A stretch of DNA of 64,000 bases from contig NZ_CP013987.1 in the NCBI RefSeq assembly GCF_001518815.1, positions 4,238,501-4,302,500 of the forward strand, read 5' to 3'. Both the position numbers and the translations under genes were made by a program. The notes beneath the pieces are model-generated. The model searched no databases. It saw nothing but the letters and a program-made list of their open reading frames with translations, and had not been told where the DNA came from. Positions within the stretch are counted from its first letter, which is position 1. Every line of letters starts with the position of its first letter. Of the stretch, positions 45,788 through 57,707 are shown piece after piece. Origin of the DNA: Pseudomonas oryzihabitans (lineage in GTDB: Bacteria > Pseudomonadota > Gammaproteobacteria > Pseudomonadales > Pseudomonadaceae).

Positions 45788-47164
45788 ATGTCCCAGCCCC
45801 AACCCGCCGCCGGCCAGTTGCAGCGCGGCCTGAAGAATCGTCATATCCAGCTGATCGCCCTCGGCGGGGCCATCGGCACCGGCCTGTTCCTCGGCTCGGC
45901 CGGGGTACTCAAGTCGGCCGGACCGGCGATGATCCTCGGCTACGCCATCGCCGGCTTCATCGCCTTCCTGATCATGCGCCAGCTCGGCGAGATGATCGTC
46001 GAGGAGCCCGTGGCCGGCTCCTTCAGCCACTTCGCCAGTCGCTACTGGGGCCGCTTCCCGGGCTTTCTCTCCGGCTGGAACTACTGGGTGCTCTATGTAC
46101 TGGTGGGCATGTCCGAACTCACCGCGGTGGGCAAGTACGTGCAGTACTGGTGGCCCGAGGTGCCGACCTGGGCCAGCGCCCTGGTGTTCTTCGTGCTGGT
46201 CAACATGATCAACCTGTTCAACGTGAAGGCCTTCGGCGAGACCGAGTTCTGGTTCGCGCTGATCAAGGTGGTGGCCATCCTCGGCATGATGGCCTTCGGG
46301 CTCTGGCTGCTGGTTAGCGGCAGCGGCGGTCCCGAGGCCTCGGTGAGCAATCTCTGGAACCATGGCGGCTTCCTGCCCAACGGCTGGAGCGGCCTGTTCG
46401 CGGTGCTGGCGATCATCATGTTTTCCTTTGGCGGCCTGGAGCTGGTGGGCATCACCGCCGCCGAAGCCGACCAGCCGCGCACCGTGATTCCCAAGGCCAT
46501 CAACCAGGTGGTCTGGCGCATCCTGATCTTCTACGTCGGCGCCCTGACCATCCTGCTGTCGCTGCACCCATGGGACGAGCTGGTGCACAGCATCGGCGCC
46601 GGCGGTGACGACTATGCCGGCAGTCCCTTCGTGCAGACCTTCGCCCTGCTCGGCAGCGACACCGCCGCGCACCTGCTCAACTTCGTGGTGCTGACCGCGG
46701 CCCTGTCGGTCTACAACAGTGGCGTCTACTGCACCAGTCGCATGCTCTACGGCCTGGCCGAACAGGGCGATGCCCCGCGCGCCCTGCTGCGCACCAATCG
46801 CCAGGGCGTGCCCCTGCTGGGCATCGCCGTGTCCTCGGCGGTGACCCTGCTCTGCGTGGTGGTCAACTACCTGCTGCCGCAGAATGCCCTGGAGCTGCTG
46901 ATGTCGCTGGTGGTGGCCTCGCTGGTGATCGCCTGGGCGCTGATCAGCCTGACCCACCTGAAATTCCGCGCCGCCCAGCGCCAGGCCGGCCGCCAATCGC
47001 ACTTCCCGGCCTTCTGGTCACCGGTGGTCAACTGGCTGTGCCTGGCCTTCGTCGGCATGATCCTGGTGCTGATGCTGCGTATCCCCGGCATCGCCGTGTC
47101 GGTCTATGCCATCCCGGTCTGGCTGGCCTTCCTGTTCCTCTGCTACAAGCTGCGCCGGGGCTGA
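45788..47164 (+). CDS. aroP: Aromatic amino acid permease (AroP-like APC transporter)
   Basis: A 458-residue amino acid permease with 12 helices. The family start LKNRHIQLIALGGAIGTGLF (about 15-34), LGEMIVEEPVAGSFSHFA (about 66-83), the FGGLELVGITAAEADQPR motif in helix 6 (about 218-235) and a NSGVYCTSRMLYGLAEQGDA segment (about 311-330) match the AAT group (AroP/PheP/GabP). The aromatic preference is the best guess by overall resemblance. ATG at 45788. A family A repeat separates it from the convergent GtrII-like gene. Confidence 0.82.
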   Translation: MSQPQPAAGQLQRGLKNRHIQLIALGGAIGTGLFLGSAGVLKSAGPAMILGYAIAGFIAFLIMRQLGEMIVEEPVAGSFSHFASRYWGRFPGFLSGWNYWVLYVLVGMSELTAVGKYVQYWWPEVPTWASALVFFVLVNMINLFNVKAFGETEFWFALIKVVAILGMMAFGLWLLVSGSGGPEASVSNLWNHGGFLPNGWSGLFAVLAIIMFSFGGLELVGITAAEADQPRTVIPKAINQVVWRILIFYVGALTILLSLHPWDELVHSIGAGGDDYAGSPFVQTFALLGSDTAAHLLNFVVLTAALSVYNSGVYCTSRMLYGLAEQGDAPRALLRTNRQGVPLLGIAVSSAVTLLCVVVNYLLPQNALELLMSLVVASLVIAWALISLTHLKFRAAQRQAGRQSHFPAFWSPVVNWLCLAFVGMILVLMLRIPGIAVSVYAIPVWLAFLFLCYKLRRG

Positions 47165-47178
47165 TCGCCTTCGTCCCC

Positions 47179-47268
47179 GTAGGTTGGGCTGAGCGAAGCG
47201 AAGCCCAACACCTGCATCAGGCACCGCTCGTTGGGCTTCGACGATGGAGCCGTCTCAGCCCAACCTAC
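47179..47268. repeat. Family A palindromic repeat, inverted orientation
   Basis: A 90-bp copy with arms GTAGGTTGG (47179-47187) and CCAACCTAC (47260-47268). The interior (GCGAAGCGAAGCCCAACA ... GGGCTTCGACGATGGAGCCG) shows it is the reverse orientation of the other copies. It sits between convergent genes and ends 2 bp before the GtrII-like stop. Confidence 0.87.
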
Positions 47269-47270
47269 CC

Positions 47271-48752
47271 CTACTCGAACGGCACCCAGGGCCGCTGCGG
47301 CTTCATGATGATGCAGCCGTCCTCGCCCACCGCCCAGATGTCATAGAAGCGATTGTCCACCAGTGGCGTGGCGGCGCCGGGCACGGCCACACGCTGGCTG
47401 CAGCTGTCGCTGTCGGCATCGTCGATCACGCCCAGGTCCAGCAGCCGCTCGGCGATCATGAAATTGCCTGGCGACAGGCCGAGGATGAAGGGCAAGGCCG
47501 GCAATTGCTCGAAGGTCTTCTGCGCCAGCGGCAGCCAGGCCACCTCCAGCGGACCGCCGGTCCAGAGCATGCGCTTGAGCGGCCGCAGCTCCGGACGACT
47601 GCTGAGGTCATGGTGCAGCTCCTGGACGAAACCGCGCTCGAAGCTCTTCTGCGCCGAGAGCACCTGCCCATAGGCATAGGCCAGCGACAGCATCCACAGC
47701 ACCGGCAGCACCAGCAGCCAGGTCAGCCGAGGATGAAGGCGCCCCAGCAGTTCGTGGGCCAGCAACAGCGCCAGGGTCAGGATTACCGCCAGACCCATCA
47801 GGGTCCGGGCTTCGAGGATGAAGTCGCTGAACAGCAGGGTGATGCCGGCCACGCAGAAGGCCAGCACCGGCAGGGTCGCGCCATACAGCAGCAGGGGCAG
47901 CAACGCCTGCCGTCCGTAGGCCCGGGCATAGGCCAGGGCGCCCAGGCCGTAGCCGATCATGGCCAGGCCACCGAACAGCCACCACAGCCAGAGGTTGCCC
48001 GGGGTGATCAGCAGGCCAACGCTGTGCAGCACCTCGCCCAGCCGGTGCCAGAGCTCGGGCAGCACCTGGCCACCCACGCCGGCATGCCGGGTGGTCGCCA
48101 TCAGCTGGTAGGCGGTGAGGTAGTAGAGCCCACAGCCCAGCAGCAGCTGCAGGCCCTGGCGCACGACCAGGCGCAGAGCCTGCTCAGGCGCTTCACGACG
48201 CTGCACGACGCGGATCAGCTCCAGGCAGCAGAGGCCGATGAAGACATTGAGTGCCACCTGGTAGAAGGCGATGGCCGCCGCCAGCAGCGCCGCCGGCACC
48301 AGCAGGGCCAGCGCCGTATGGCGACTGCGAAAGATCACCGCGTAGATCACCGCCACCAGACTCAGGGCCATGGTCGGGCCATCGTACTGGTAGGTCAGAT
48401 TGCCCAGCCAGAACGGCGAGAACCACAGCGGCAGGAGAGCCAGACACTGGGTCGGTCGCGGCGCGCCAAAGCAGTGCCGTGCGAGATCGGTCAGCGCCCA
48501 GGCCGCCGCGGCGCAGGCGATCAGCAGCGGCAGGGGAAACAGATTGAGGGTGCTGCCATTGAAGGTCAGCAGCCGATAGAAGACCTCGGTGAGCACCCGC
48601 CCCTGCTGGCGCCATTCAGGCCCGTTCTGCAACTGGATACGCCAGTTGTCATCGACATAGGGAAAGTCGACCAGGATGAAGGGCAGGACGAACAGCAGCA
48701 ACGCAGAGAAGAACAATGCCCGGGTCTGCACCGGGGTCAGCGTCTGGGGCAT
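47271..48752 (-). CDS. GtrII-like membrane glycosyltransferase
   Basis: A 493-residue protein with about ten to eleven hydrophobic helices, resembling the GtrII-type glucosyltransferases (PF14264) that modify O-antigen using lipid-linked glucose. The DD pair in FPYVDDNWR (Asp34-Asp35) lies in the first periplasmic loop, as expected for a GT-C catalytic site, and the C-terminus (about 395-493) is soluble. The frame is open to 48962, but the ATG at 48752 gives a natural N-terminal helix. It follows ddl by 80 bp on the same strand. No GtrA/GtrB pair was seen nearby, so its donor system is unclear. Confidence 0.75.
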   Translation of the reverse strand: MPQTLTPVQTRALFFSALLLFVLPFILVDFPYVDDNWRIQLQNGPEWRQQGRVLTEVFYRLLTFNGSTLNLFPLPLLIACAAAAWALTDLARHCFGAPRPTQCLALLPLWFSPFWLGNLTYQYDGPTMALSLVAVIYAVIFRSRHTALALLVPAALLAAAIAFYQVALNVFIGLCCLELIRVVQRREAPEQALRLVVRQGLQLLLGCGLYYLTAYQLMATTRHAGVGGQVLPELWHRLGEVLHSVGLLITPGNLWLWWLFGGLAMIGYGLGALAYARAYGRQALLPLLLYGATLPVLAFCVAGITLLFSDFILEARTLMGLAVILTLALLLAHELLGRLHPRLTWLLVLPVLWMLSLAYAYGQVLSAQKSFERGFVQELHHDLSSRPELRPLKRMLWTGGPLEVAWLPLAQKTFEQLPALPFILGLSPGNFMIAERLLDLGVIDDADSDSCSQRVAVPGAATPLVDNRFYDIWAVGEDGCIIMKPQRPWVPFE

Positions 48753-48832
48753 GGCGGCGGATCCGAATCCGGCTTCGACACGGGACGCAGCCGCCACCAC
48801 CCGAAGCGATAGCGGCGCCGGCTGCGGAAGGG

Positions 48833-51243
<2,411 letters not shown>

Positions 51244-51306
51244 GCGCAGGTCTTGGGCCCCCATTGCGGGCGGCGAAATGATTTTTCGGACGGCAGAAAA
51301 GACAAA

Positions 51307-51338
51307 GGGCACGTCACTGCCTTGGCAATGACGTGCCC
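51307..51338 (-). terminator. Terminator between rplI and dnaB
   Basis: Perfect 10-bp arms GGGCACGTCA (51307-51316) and TGACGTGCCC (51329-51338) enclose a second small stem TGCC-TT-GGCA. On the minus strand it is followed by TTTGTCTTTTC, a T-rich tail. It probably ends or attenuates the rpsF-rpsR-DUF2232-rplI transcript before dnaB. Confidence 0.78.
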
Positions 51339-51393
51339 GATTGTCGACAGACCAGCGCCGGGGCGCAAGTCCGCCAGTCAGGCGACGGCGCGC

Positions 51394-51840
51394 TTATTCA
51401 GCGACAACGACGACCTTGACGGTGGCTTCGACGTCGGTGTGCAGGTGCACTTCGACATCGTATTCGCCGGTGTTGCGCAGCGCGCCGTTGGGCAGGCGAA
51501 CTTCGCTCTTGTCCAGCTCGACGCCAGCGGCGCTGACGGCTTCGGCGATGTCGCGGGTGCCGATGGAACCGAACAGCTTGCCTTCGTCGCCGGAGTTGGC
51601 GGCGATGGTCACGGTCAGTTCAGCCAGCTTGGCGGCACGGGCGTCGGCCTGGGCCTTCTTCTCGGCAGCCTGCTTTTCGAGCTCGGCGCGACGAGCTTCG
51701 AAAGCCTCGACGTTGGCAGCGGTAGCTGCGGTGGCCTTGCCCTGCGGCAGCAGGAAGTTACGAGCGTAACCGCCCTTGACGTTCACTTTATCGCCCAGGT
51801 TGCCCAGGTTGGCGATCTTTTCCAGCAGGATGACATCCAT
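51394..51840 (-). CDS. rplI: 50S ribosomal protein L9
   Basis: A 148-residue L9 protein. The N-terminal rRNA-binding lobe begins [20 protein letters not shown] and contains [14 protein letters not shown] (about 24-37), the L9 signature. A long charged helix (about 42-75) joins the C-terminal domain. ATG start at 51840. It ends the conserved rpsF-rpsR-DUF2232-rplI operon, 20 bp behind the DUF2232 gene. Confidence 0.97.
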   Translation of the reverse strand: MDVILLEKIANLGNLGDKVNVKGGYARNFLLPQGKATAATAANVEAFEARRAELEKQAAEKKAQADARAAKLAELTVTIAANSGDEGKLFGSIGTRDIAEAVSAAGVELDKSEVRLPNGALRNTGEYDVEVHLHTDVEATVKVVVVAE

Positions 51841-51860
51841 TGAGTCTTTCCTCTTAACTT

Positions 51861-52751
51861 TTAACCTTCACCGTCCGCGGGCCCCTGCGGCTCTTGCGCA
51901 GACCGCCCACGAAAATCGAACACGCTATCGATCACAGCCAGAATCACCAACAACGGATAGATCAACTGCCCAAACAGCAACAGCGTCACGTACAGCCCCA
52001 CCAGCCAGAAACCCGCCAGGCGCTTGGCCGCCACCAGCCCGTGTAGCAGGGCGATGCCGGCGAAGGCCAGCGGCACGCTGCACAACGGGGTCAGCAGGCC
52101 AAGCCCGCTGCCCAGGTTCGGCGCCAGCACCAGCAGGGCCAACAGGCCGAGCGCGATGGCCGGACGCAGACGCAGCACGCGAAACTCGCGGCCGAACCCC
52201 TTGGGGTTGTACAGCGCCGCCTGCCAGTAGCGCCCCAACATCAGGCACAGCAGGCAGGTGATCTGGAAGAACGCCGCCATCAGACCGGTCAGCACGGGCA
52301 GCAGCAACTGCTGCAACTGCGCCTGCTTTTCCGGCGGCAACTGCGCCGCGCTCGGGCCCAACACCTCGGGCAACAACCGGCGGATTTCCTCCGCCAGCTG
52401 CGCGATGCCCTCGGCATAGACCTGTCCCAGCACCAGGGCGAAGACCAACCCCAGGGGGACGCTGGCCAGAAGCACCCGCGTCCAGGACAGGCTCTGGCGC
52501 AATACCGCCGCCAGAAGCGTCGAACCCAGCAACACCAGCACGATGCTGGCATCACCCAGATACAGCCAGAACAGCGCCGGCAGCAGGGCCCAGACCAGCA
52601 CCCCGGCCGCCGCGGCAGGTCCCCGGCGCAACAGCACCAGGCTGCCACCAGCAGCGGTCATCCAGTACAGCAGCGGCACGACTGCACCCAGCACCACCAC
52701 GAGGGTGGCCTGAGTACGGCCGCGCATGATGAACTCAGCCAGAGGCCGCAT
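51861..52751 (-). CDS. DUF2232 (YybS-like) membrane protein
   Basis: A 296-residue membrane protein with about eight hydrophobic segments, e.g. [20 protein letters not shown] (about 14-33) and [20 protein letters not shown]. It matches the DUF2232 family that Pseudomonas keeps between rpsR and rplI; function unknown. The TM-rich design and ribosomal neighbours give no more specific hint. It starts 35 bp after rpsR and ends 20 bp before rplI, so it is translated from the ribosomal protein message. ATG start at 52751. Confidence 0.85.
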   Translation of the reverse strand: MRPLAEFIMRGRTQATLVVVLGAVVPLLYWMTAAGGSLVLLRRGPAAAAGVLVWALLPALFWLYLGDASIVLVLLGSTLLAAVLRQSLSWTRVLLASVPLGLVFALVLGQVYAEGIAQLAEEIRRLLPEVLGPSAAQLPPEKQAQLQQLLLPVLTGLMAAFFQITCLLCLMLGRYWQAALYNPKGFGREFRVLRLRPAIALGLLALLVLAPNLGSGLGLLTPLCSVPLAFAGIALLHGLVAAKRLAGFWLVGLYVTLLLFGQLIYPLLVILAVIDSVFDFRGRSAQEPQGPADGEG

Positions 52752-52786
52752 GCCGTGTTTATCCGTTATTCGTGATCAGGCGTCGA

Positions 52787-53017
52787 TCAACGACCGTGGC
52801 TGTCGGTGTAGGGCAGCAGGGCCAGGTAACGGGCACGCTTGATGGCAGCGCCCAGCTGACGCTGGTACTTGGCCTTGGTGCCAGTGATACGGCTCGGGAC
52901 GATCTTGCCGGTTTCGGAGACGTAGGCCTTCAGGGTGTTGAGATCCTTGTAGTCGATCTCTTTCACGCCTTCGGCGGTGAAACGGCAGAACTTACGACGA
53001 CGGAAGAAACGTGCCAT
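52787..53017 (-). CDS. rpsR: 30S ribosomal protein S18
   Basis: A 76-residue basic S18 protein: [20 protein letters not shown] at residues 4-23 with the single Cys, and [20 protein letters not shown] (about 44-63), the conserved rRNA/S6-binding part. Length is standard. It follows rpsF by 26 bp, and S18 binds S6 in the ribosome platform. ATG start at 53017. Confidence 0.98.
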   Translation of the reverse strand: MARFFRRRKFCRFTAEGVKEIDYKDLNTLKAYVSETGKIVPSRITGTKAKYQRQLGAAIKRARYLALLPYTDSHGR

Positions 53018-53043
53018 GACAATGATTCCTCGCTAGATCCAGA

Positions 53044-53460
53044 TTACTCGGCGCTGTCGGCGTCGTCGGAGTTGCCTTCGGCGGACTCGGACTCGGACTC
53101 GGCAGGACGCTCGCGACGCTCGCGACGCTCGTTGCGGTTTTCTTCGGCCTTGAGCATCTCGGATTGACCGGTGACGGCCTCGTCACGGCGCAGGATCATG
53201 TTACGGATCACGGCGTCGTTGTAGCGGAAGTTGTCTTCCAGCTCGGCCAGGGCCTTGGCGCTGCACTCGATGTTCATGAGTACATAGTGAGCCTTGTGAA
53301 CGTTGTCGATGGCGTAAGCCAGCTGACGACGGCCCCAGTCTTCCAGGCGATGGACTTTGCCACCGTCTTCTTCGATAGCCTTGGTGTAGCGCTCGACCAT
53401 GCCGCCCACCTGTTCGCTCTGGTCCGGATGAACCAGGAACACGACTTCGTAATGACGCAT
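53044..53460 (-). CDS. rpsF: 30S ribosomal protein S6
   Basis: A 138-residue S6 protein: [20 protein letters not shown] (2-21), [20 protein letters not shown] (about 44-63), then an acidic, Ser/Glu/Asp-rich tail (about 115-138). S6 tails of this kind receive glutamates by RimK in some gammaproteobacteria. First gene of the operon rpsF-rpsR-DUF2232-rplI, ATG at 53460 with GGAG just upstream. Confidence 0.97.
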   Translation of the reverse strand: MRHYEVVFLVHPDQSEQVGGMVERYTKAIEEDGGKVHRLEDWGRRQLAYAIDNVHKAHYVLMNIECSAKALAELEDNFRYNDAVIRNMILRRDEAVTGQSEMLKAEENRNERRERRERPAESESESAEGNSDDADSAE

Positions 53461-53487
53461 TTAATGCTCCTTACGGGTTGCAGCCTG

Positions 53488-53501
53488 CCGCGGAAACGCG
53501 G
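53488..53501 (-). promoter_or_regulatory. Possible S6:S18 leader hairpin before rpsF
   Basis: CCGCG (53488-53492) and CGCGG (53497-53501) form a small GC stem 27 bp upstream of the rpsF start on the minus strand. The S6:S18 complex represses its own operon through a leader stem in many bacteria, so this may be part of it. The full consensus was not confirmed by eye. Confidence 0.3.
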
Positions 53502-53642
53502 TCAGACAAGGAGTGAATAGTTCGGATGACTTGCCCAGCGGAATGCGGACGCACTCCGGGCAAGGGGCAACATTCTAGAGAAGGGCGCCGAGGGGCGCAA
53601 CCGCAGGCATGACCGGCGCGACCGCCGGGCAGCCACTGGCAC

Positions 53643-54017
53643 TCAGCGTTGCACGTCGGCCAGGGCTTGGCGGATCTTGTTCAGATCATAGGGCTTGATC
53701 AGCACCCCGACCCGCGCTTCCATGCCTGGTTCGCGCTCGAAGGCATAACCCGAGGCGACGACGATGCGCAGCGTCGGATCCATCGCCAGGGCGCGCCGGG
53801 TCAATTCGATCCCGGACATGCCGCCCAGCCCGATGTCGGTGAACAGCACATCGTGTTCACGTTGTGGCAGCAACTCCAGGGCAGCTTCCGCCGAGGCGAC
53901 GGCCGTGACCTGATGGTCCAGCTCCTCGATGACTTCCGTGGTCAGCATGCGCAACGTGGCATCGTCTTCGACAAGCAGCACTCGCAAGCCTACCGGCTCT
54001 TGGATCTCCTGACTCAC
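53643..54017 (-). CDS. Single-domain response regulator receiver protein
   Basis: A 124-residue CheY-like receiver with no output domain. The acidic pair is in VLLVEDDATLR (Asp18, Asp19), the phospho-acceptor is Asp61 in VLFTDIGLGGMSGIEL, and the conserved Lys is in VLIKPYD near residue 107. No ATG gives a sensible start: an upstream ATG at 54233 would run into rlmB. The GTG at 54017 is chosen, placing the receiver start normally, with AGAGGA a little upstream. No kinase gene is nearby. It lies between rlmB and rpsF, which are usually adjacent. Confidence 0.82.
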   Translation of the reverse strand: MSQEIQEPVGLRVLLVEDDATLRMLTTEVIEELDHQVTAVASAEAALELLPQREHDVLFTDIGLGGMSGIELTRRALAMDPTLRIVVASGYAFEREPGMEARVGVLIKPYDLNKIRQALADVQR

Positions 54018-54150
54018 GCGGGCATCCTCTTGTTGACAGGCCTCGCCCCGGGGTTTCCCGAGGCGAGCCCGATATTCTGCGCACTGCAGCGCGTTTCGTA
54101 TAGTCCGACACGCGCCGCGCAGGTGCCCAGACGTTTCCTCATGTTCACCG

Positions 54151-54900
54151 TCAGGAGGCTTTGGTACGCCGCTGACGCACGGCCTCGAACAGGCAGACAC
54201 CGGTCGCGACCGAGACATTGAGGCTGCTAACACTGCCTGCCATCGGCAAACGAGCCAGATGATCGCAATGTTCGCGAGTCAGCCGACGCATGCCCTTGCC
54301 CTCGGCACCCATGACCACGACCGTTGGTCCGCTCATGTCCACCTCATAGATCTCCTGGGTCGCCTCACCGGCGGTCCCGACGATCCACAGGCCGCGCTTC
54401 TGTAGCTTTTCCAGGGTACGCGCCAGGTTGGTGACGGCCACCAGCGGCAACACCTCGGCAGCACCACAGGCTACCTTGCGCACCACCGCGGTCAGGGTGG
54501 CGGACTTGTCCTTGGGCACGATCACCGCCAGGGCCCCGGCGGCATCGGCACTGCGTAGGCAGGCACCGAGGTTGTGCGGATCGGTGACGCCATCGAGCAC
54601 CAGCAGCAGCGGCGGACCTTCGGCCCGGTCGAGCAATTCCTCAAGCATGGCCTCGCCCCAGACCTGGCTGGGACTGACCTGGGCCACCACGCCCTGGTGC
54701 ACGCCCTCTGCCAGCTCATCGAGCAGCGCCCGCGGCTTGGTTTCCACCGCCAGGCGCTGACCAGCGGCCAGCTCCAGCAGGGCTTCGACTCGCGGTTCGC
54801 GCCGCCCTTCGGCGATCCAGAGTTGCTTCACCCGCCGCGGATGGAAGCGCAGCAGCGCTTCCACGGCGTGGATACCGTAGACGGTTTCCAGCTGGCTCAT
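54151..54900 (-). CDS. rlmB: 23S rRNA (guanosine-2'-O)-methyltransferase RlmB
   Basis: A 249-residue SpoU (SPOUT) methyltransferase. An N-terminal L30e-like substrate-binding domain (about 1-80) starts TVYGIHAVEALLRFHPRRVK, and the C-terminal knot domain includes LVLDGVTDPHNLGACLRSAD (about 99-118), VVVMGAEGKGMRRLTREHCD (about 193-212) and MAGSVSSLNVSVATGVCLFE. It methylates G2251 of 23S rRNA. ATG at 54900 overlaps the rnr stop by 4 bp, so it is coupled to rnr. Confidence 0.95.
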   Translation of the reverse strand: MSQLETVYGIHAVEALLRFHPRRVKQLWIAEGRREPRVEALLELAAGQRLAVETKPRALLDELAEGVHQGVVAQVSPSQVWGEAMLEELLDRAEGPPLLLVLDGVTDPHNLGACLRSADAAGALAVIVPKDKSATLTAVVRKVACGAAEVLPLVAVTNLARTLEKLQKRGLWIVGTAGEATQEIYEVDMSGPTVVVMGAEGKGMRRLTREHCDHLARLPMAGSVSSLNVSVATGVCLFEAVRQRRTKAS

Positions 54901-57707
54901 GCGTCATCCTTTGGGCGCGACTGACCCTTGCGATGAGGCTTCTTGGCCTTGGTCCTGCTCTTGGCCGCGGCCTGAGCCTGGCCTTCGGCCTTGGGCTTGG
55001 CTGCAGATTTCTTCTTGGCGGCAGCGGCCTTGGACTTCTTGACCTTGGCCTCCACCGCGGCAGCGCCTTCGGCGGCGGCATCCGGTGCCCGGCGCCCTGC
55101 CGGAGCCGTACGCGCCTTGGCCGTGGCACTGGCCTTGCCCTTGTCAGCCTTACCCTTGTCAGCCTTGCCCTGGGCCGTGGTCTTGCCCTGGGTACCGGCC
55201 TTGCTCTGACCGCTGGACTTGCCCTTGGCCTTGGGCTTGCCGCCCTCGACCTTGGCTTCCGCCAGCAGCGCCTGCTTCACCGCGCGACTGCGCTTGACGT
55301 CGGTATTGCCCAGCAGCTTGTCGGCCTGCTCCAGCAGTTCCGGCGATACCGAGGTAGCCGGTGCTTCTGGCGTCGGGGCGACGGCCTGCGCTTCCGCTGG
55401 CGCCTCGCGGCGACGACCGCGACTGTCACGCTTGCGACGCGGCTCGCGCTCTTCCCGCACACGCGGCGCCCCGGCACTGGCCGGCAGCACGAAGTCGATC
55501 TTGCGTTCGTCCAGGTCGACGCGAGCCACCACCACCTCGAGGGGATCACCCAGGCGATAGCTGCGGCCGCTGCGCTCGCCGGAGAGGCGATGGTGAACGC
55601 TGTCGAAGTGGTAGTAATCGTCGGGCAGCGCGGTGACGTGCACCAGGCCCTCGACGAAGACCTCGGACAGCTCGACGAACAGGCCGAAACCGGTCACCGC
55701 GGTGATGACGCCGGCATAGGTTTCGCCAACGCGATCCTTCATGAACTCGCACTTGAGCCAGTTGGAGACGTCCCGCGTGGCTTCGTCGGCGCGGCGCTCG
55801 GTCATGGAGCACTGCTCACCGAGCTGATCCAGGCGCAATTCGTCGTAGGGATAGATGCGCGCCTTGGCCATGCTCGTCGCGCCTGCACGCTTGACGTGCT
55901 TGGTCTCCAGCTTGGAGCGGATCACGCTGCGGATCGCCCGATGCACCAGCAGATCCGGATAGCGCCGGATCGGCGAGGTGAAATGGGTATAGGCCTCGTA
56001 GTTGAGACCGAAGTGACCGTTGTTGTCCGGGCTGTAGACCGCCTGGCTCAGCGATCTGAGCATCACCGTCTGGATCAGCCGGAAGTCCGGCCGCTCGCGG
56101 ATCTGCTGGAGCAGCGCCTGGTAGTCCGACGGCACCGGATTGGCCTTGCCCTTGGTCAGGGACAGCCCCATCTCGCCGAGGAACTGGCGCAGATTGGTCT
56201 GCTTTTCCAGGGGCGGCGCGTCATGCACCCGGTACAGGGCCGGCACCTTGTGCTTCTCGAGGAATTTCGCAGTGGCCACGTTGGCGCACAGCATGCATTC
56301 CTCGATCAGCTTGTGGGCATCGTTGCGCTGGGTCGGGCGGATCTCGGAAATCTTGCGGTCGGCGCCAAAGACGATGCGGGTGTCCTGGGTGTCGAAATCG
56401 ATGGCACCGCGTACGTGACGGGCAGCCAGCAGCACCTTGTACAGGCTGTAGAGCTGCTCCAAGTGTGGCACCACCTCGCCGAGCTGCTTGCGCAACTGCT
56501 TGCCTTCGGTCGACTTGGGCTGCTCCAGCACCGCCGAAACCTTGTTGTAGGTCAGGCGCGCGTGGGAGTGGATGACCGCTTCGTAGAACTGGTAGCCGGT
56601 CATGCGCCCGGAGGCGGCGATGGTCATCTCGCAGACCATGGCCAGGCGATCCACCTGGGGATTGAGCGAGCAAAGGCCGTTGGACAGGGCTTCCGGCAGC
56701 ATGGGGATAACCCGCTCGGGGAAATACACCGAGTTGCCGCGCTTCTCCGCCTCGGCGTCCAGCGCCGAACCGACCTTGACGTAGTGGGAGACGTCGGCGA
56801 TGGCGACGTACAGCCGCCAGCCACCCGACTTCTTGGCCTCGGCGTAGACGGCATCATCGAAGTCGCGAGCGTCTTCGCCATCGATGGTCACGAAGGGCAG
56901 CTGACGTAGGTCGATGCGCTTCTGCTTGTCCTTCTCCTCGACCTCGGGCTTGAGCTTGGCGGCTTCCTTTTCGACGGCCTTGGGCCATTCGTTGGGGATG
57001 TCGTAGCTGCGCAGCGCCACCTCGATCTCCATGCCGGGCGCCATGTAGTCGCCGAGGATCTCGATCACCTCGCCCTGGGCCTGACGGAAGGTGGTGGGCC
57101 ATTCGTCGATACGCACCTGCACGAACTGACCATGAGCGGCGCCGCCGTGCTTGCCTTCGGGCACCAGTACCTGCTGACCGATCTTGGGATTGTCCGGCAC
57201 CACGTAGGCCAGGCCGCTCTCCTGGAAGAAGCGACCGACCAGGGATTCGTGCGCCCGGGTGACCACCTCGACCAGGCCACCTTCGCGGCGACCGCGACGA
57301 TCATGGCCGGCAACCCGCGCCAGGGCGATGTCGCCATCGAACACCAGGCGCATCTGCGACGGGCTGAGGAAGAGGTCGTCGCTGCCGTCGTCGGGGATCA
57401 GGAAGCCGAAGCCATCGCGATGGCCGGCGATGCGTCCGCGCACCAGGTCCAGCTTGTCGATGGGCGCATAGGCGCCACGGCGGGTATAGATCACCTGGCC
57501 ATCGCGCTCCATGGCACGCATGCGGCGCCGCAGGGCTTCGAGCTGGTCCTCGGTGACGAGGCCGAACTCCTCGGCCAGTTGAGGCCGTGTGGCCGGAGCG
57601 CCGCGATCGGCGAGATGAGCCAGAATGAGTTCGCGACTCGGAATGGGGTTATCGTACTTTTCCGCTTCCCGGGCGGCCTCGGGATCGAGGGATTGCCAAT
57701 CGGCCAT
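54897..57707 (-). CDS. rnr: Ribonuclease R
   Basis: A 936-residue RNase R. An N-terminal helix-turn-helix region (about 25-85) and cold-shock domains are followed by the RNB domain. The catalytic Asp cluster is in ITIDGEDARDFDDAVYAEAK-like text (FVTIDGEDARDFDDAVYAEA, about 271-290), then the S1 domain (about 645-730). The C-terminal 170 residues are Lys/Ala-rich with repeated GKADKGKADKGKA-type text, longer than in E. coli RNase R (813 residues). It degrades structured RNA 3' to 5'. ATG at 57707; overlaps rlmB. Confidence 0.95.
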   Translation of the reverse strand: MADWQSLDPEAAREAEKYDNPIPSRELILAHLADRGAPATRPQLAEEFGLVTEDQLEALRRRMRAMERDGQVIYTRRGAYAPIDKLDLVRGRIAGHRDGFGFLIPDDGSDDLFLSPSQMRLVFDGDIALARVAGHDRRGRREGGLVEVVTRAHESLVGRFFQESGLAYVVPDNPKIGQQVLVPEGKHGGAAHGQFVQVRIDEWPTTFRQAQGEVIEILGDYMAPGMEIEVALRSYDIPNEWPKAVEKEAAKLKPEVEEKDKQKRIDLRQLPFVTIDGEDARDFDDAVYAEAKKSGGWRLYVAIADVSHYVKVGSALDAEAEKRGNSVYFPERVIPMLPEALSNGLCSLNPQVDRLAMVCEMTIAASGRMTGYQFYEAVIHSHARLTYNKVSAVLEQPKSTEGKQLRKQLGEVVPHLEQLYSLYKVLLAARHVRGAIDFDTQDTRIVFGADRKISEIRPTQRNDAHKLIEECMLCANVATAKFLEKHKVPALYRVHDAPPLEKQTNLRQFLGEMGLSLTKGKANPVPSDYQALLQQIRERPDFRLIQTVMLRSLSQAVYSPDNNGHFGLNYEAYTHFTSPIRRYPDLLVHRAIRSVIRSKLETKHVKRAGATSMAKARIYPYDELRLDQLGEQCSMTERRADEATRDVSNWLKCEFMKDRVGETYAGVITAVTGFGLFVELSEVFVEGLVHVTALPDDYYHFDSVHHRLSGERSGRSYRLGDPLEVVVARVDLDERKIDFVLPASAGAPRVREEREPRRKRDSRGRRREAPAEAQAVAPTPEAPATSVSPELLEQADKLLGNTDVKRSRAVKQALLAEAKVEGGKPKAKGKSSGQSKAGTQGKTTAQGKADKGKADKGKASATAKARTAPAGRRAPDAAAEGAAAVEAKVKKSKAAAAKKKSAAKPKAEGQAQAAAKSRTKAKKPHRKGQSRPKDDA

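Noticed and set aside
54018-54233. ATG-started longer response regulator
   Set aside because: The extension overlaps rlmB and encodes Cys/Arg-rich text with no similarity to receivers; the GTG at 54017 fits better.
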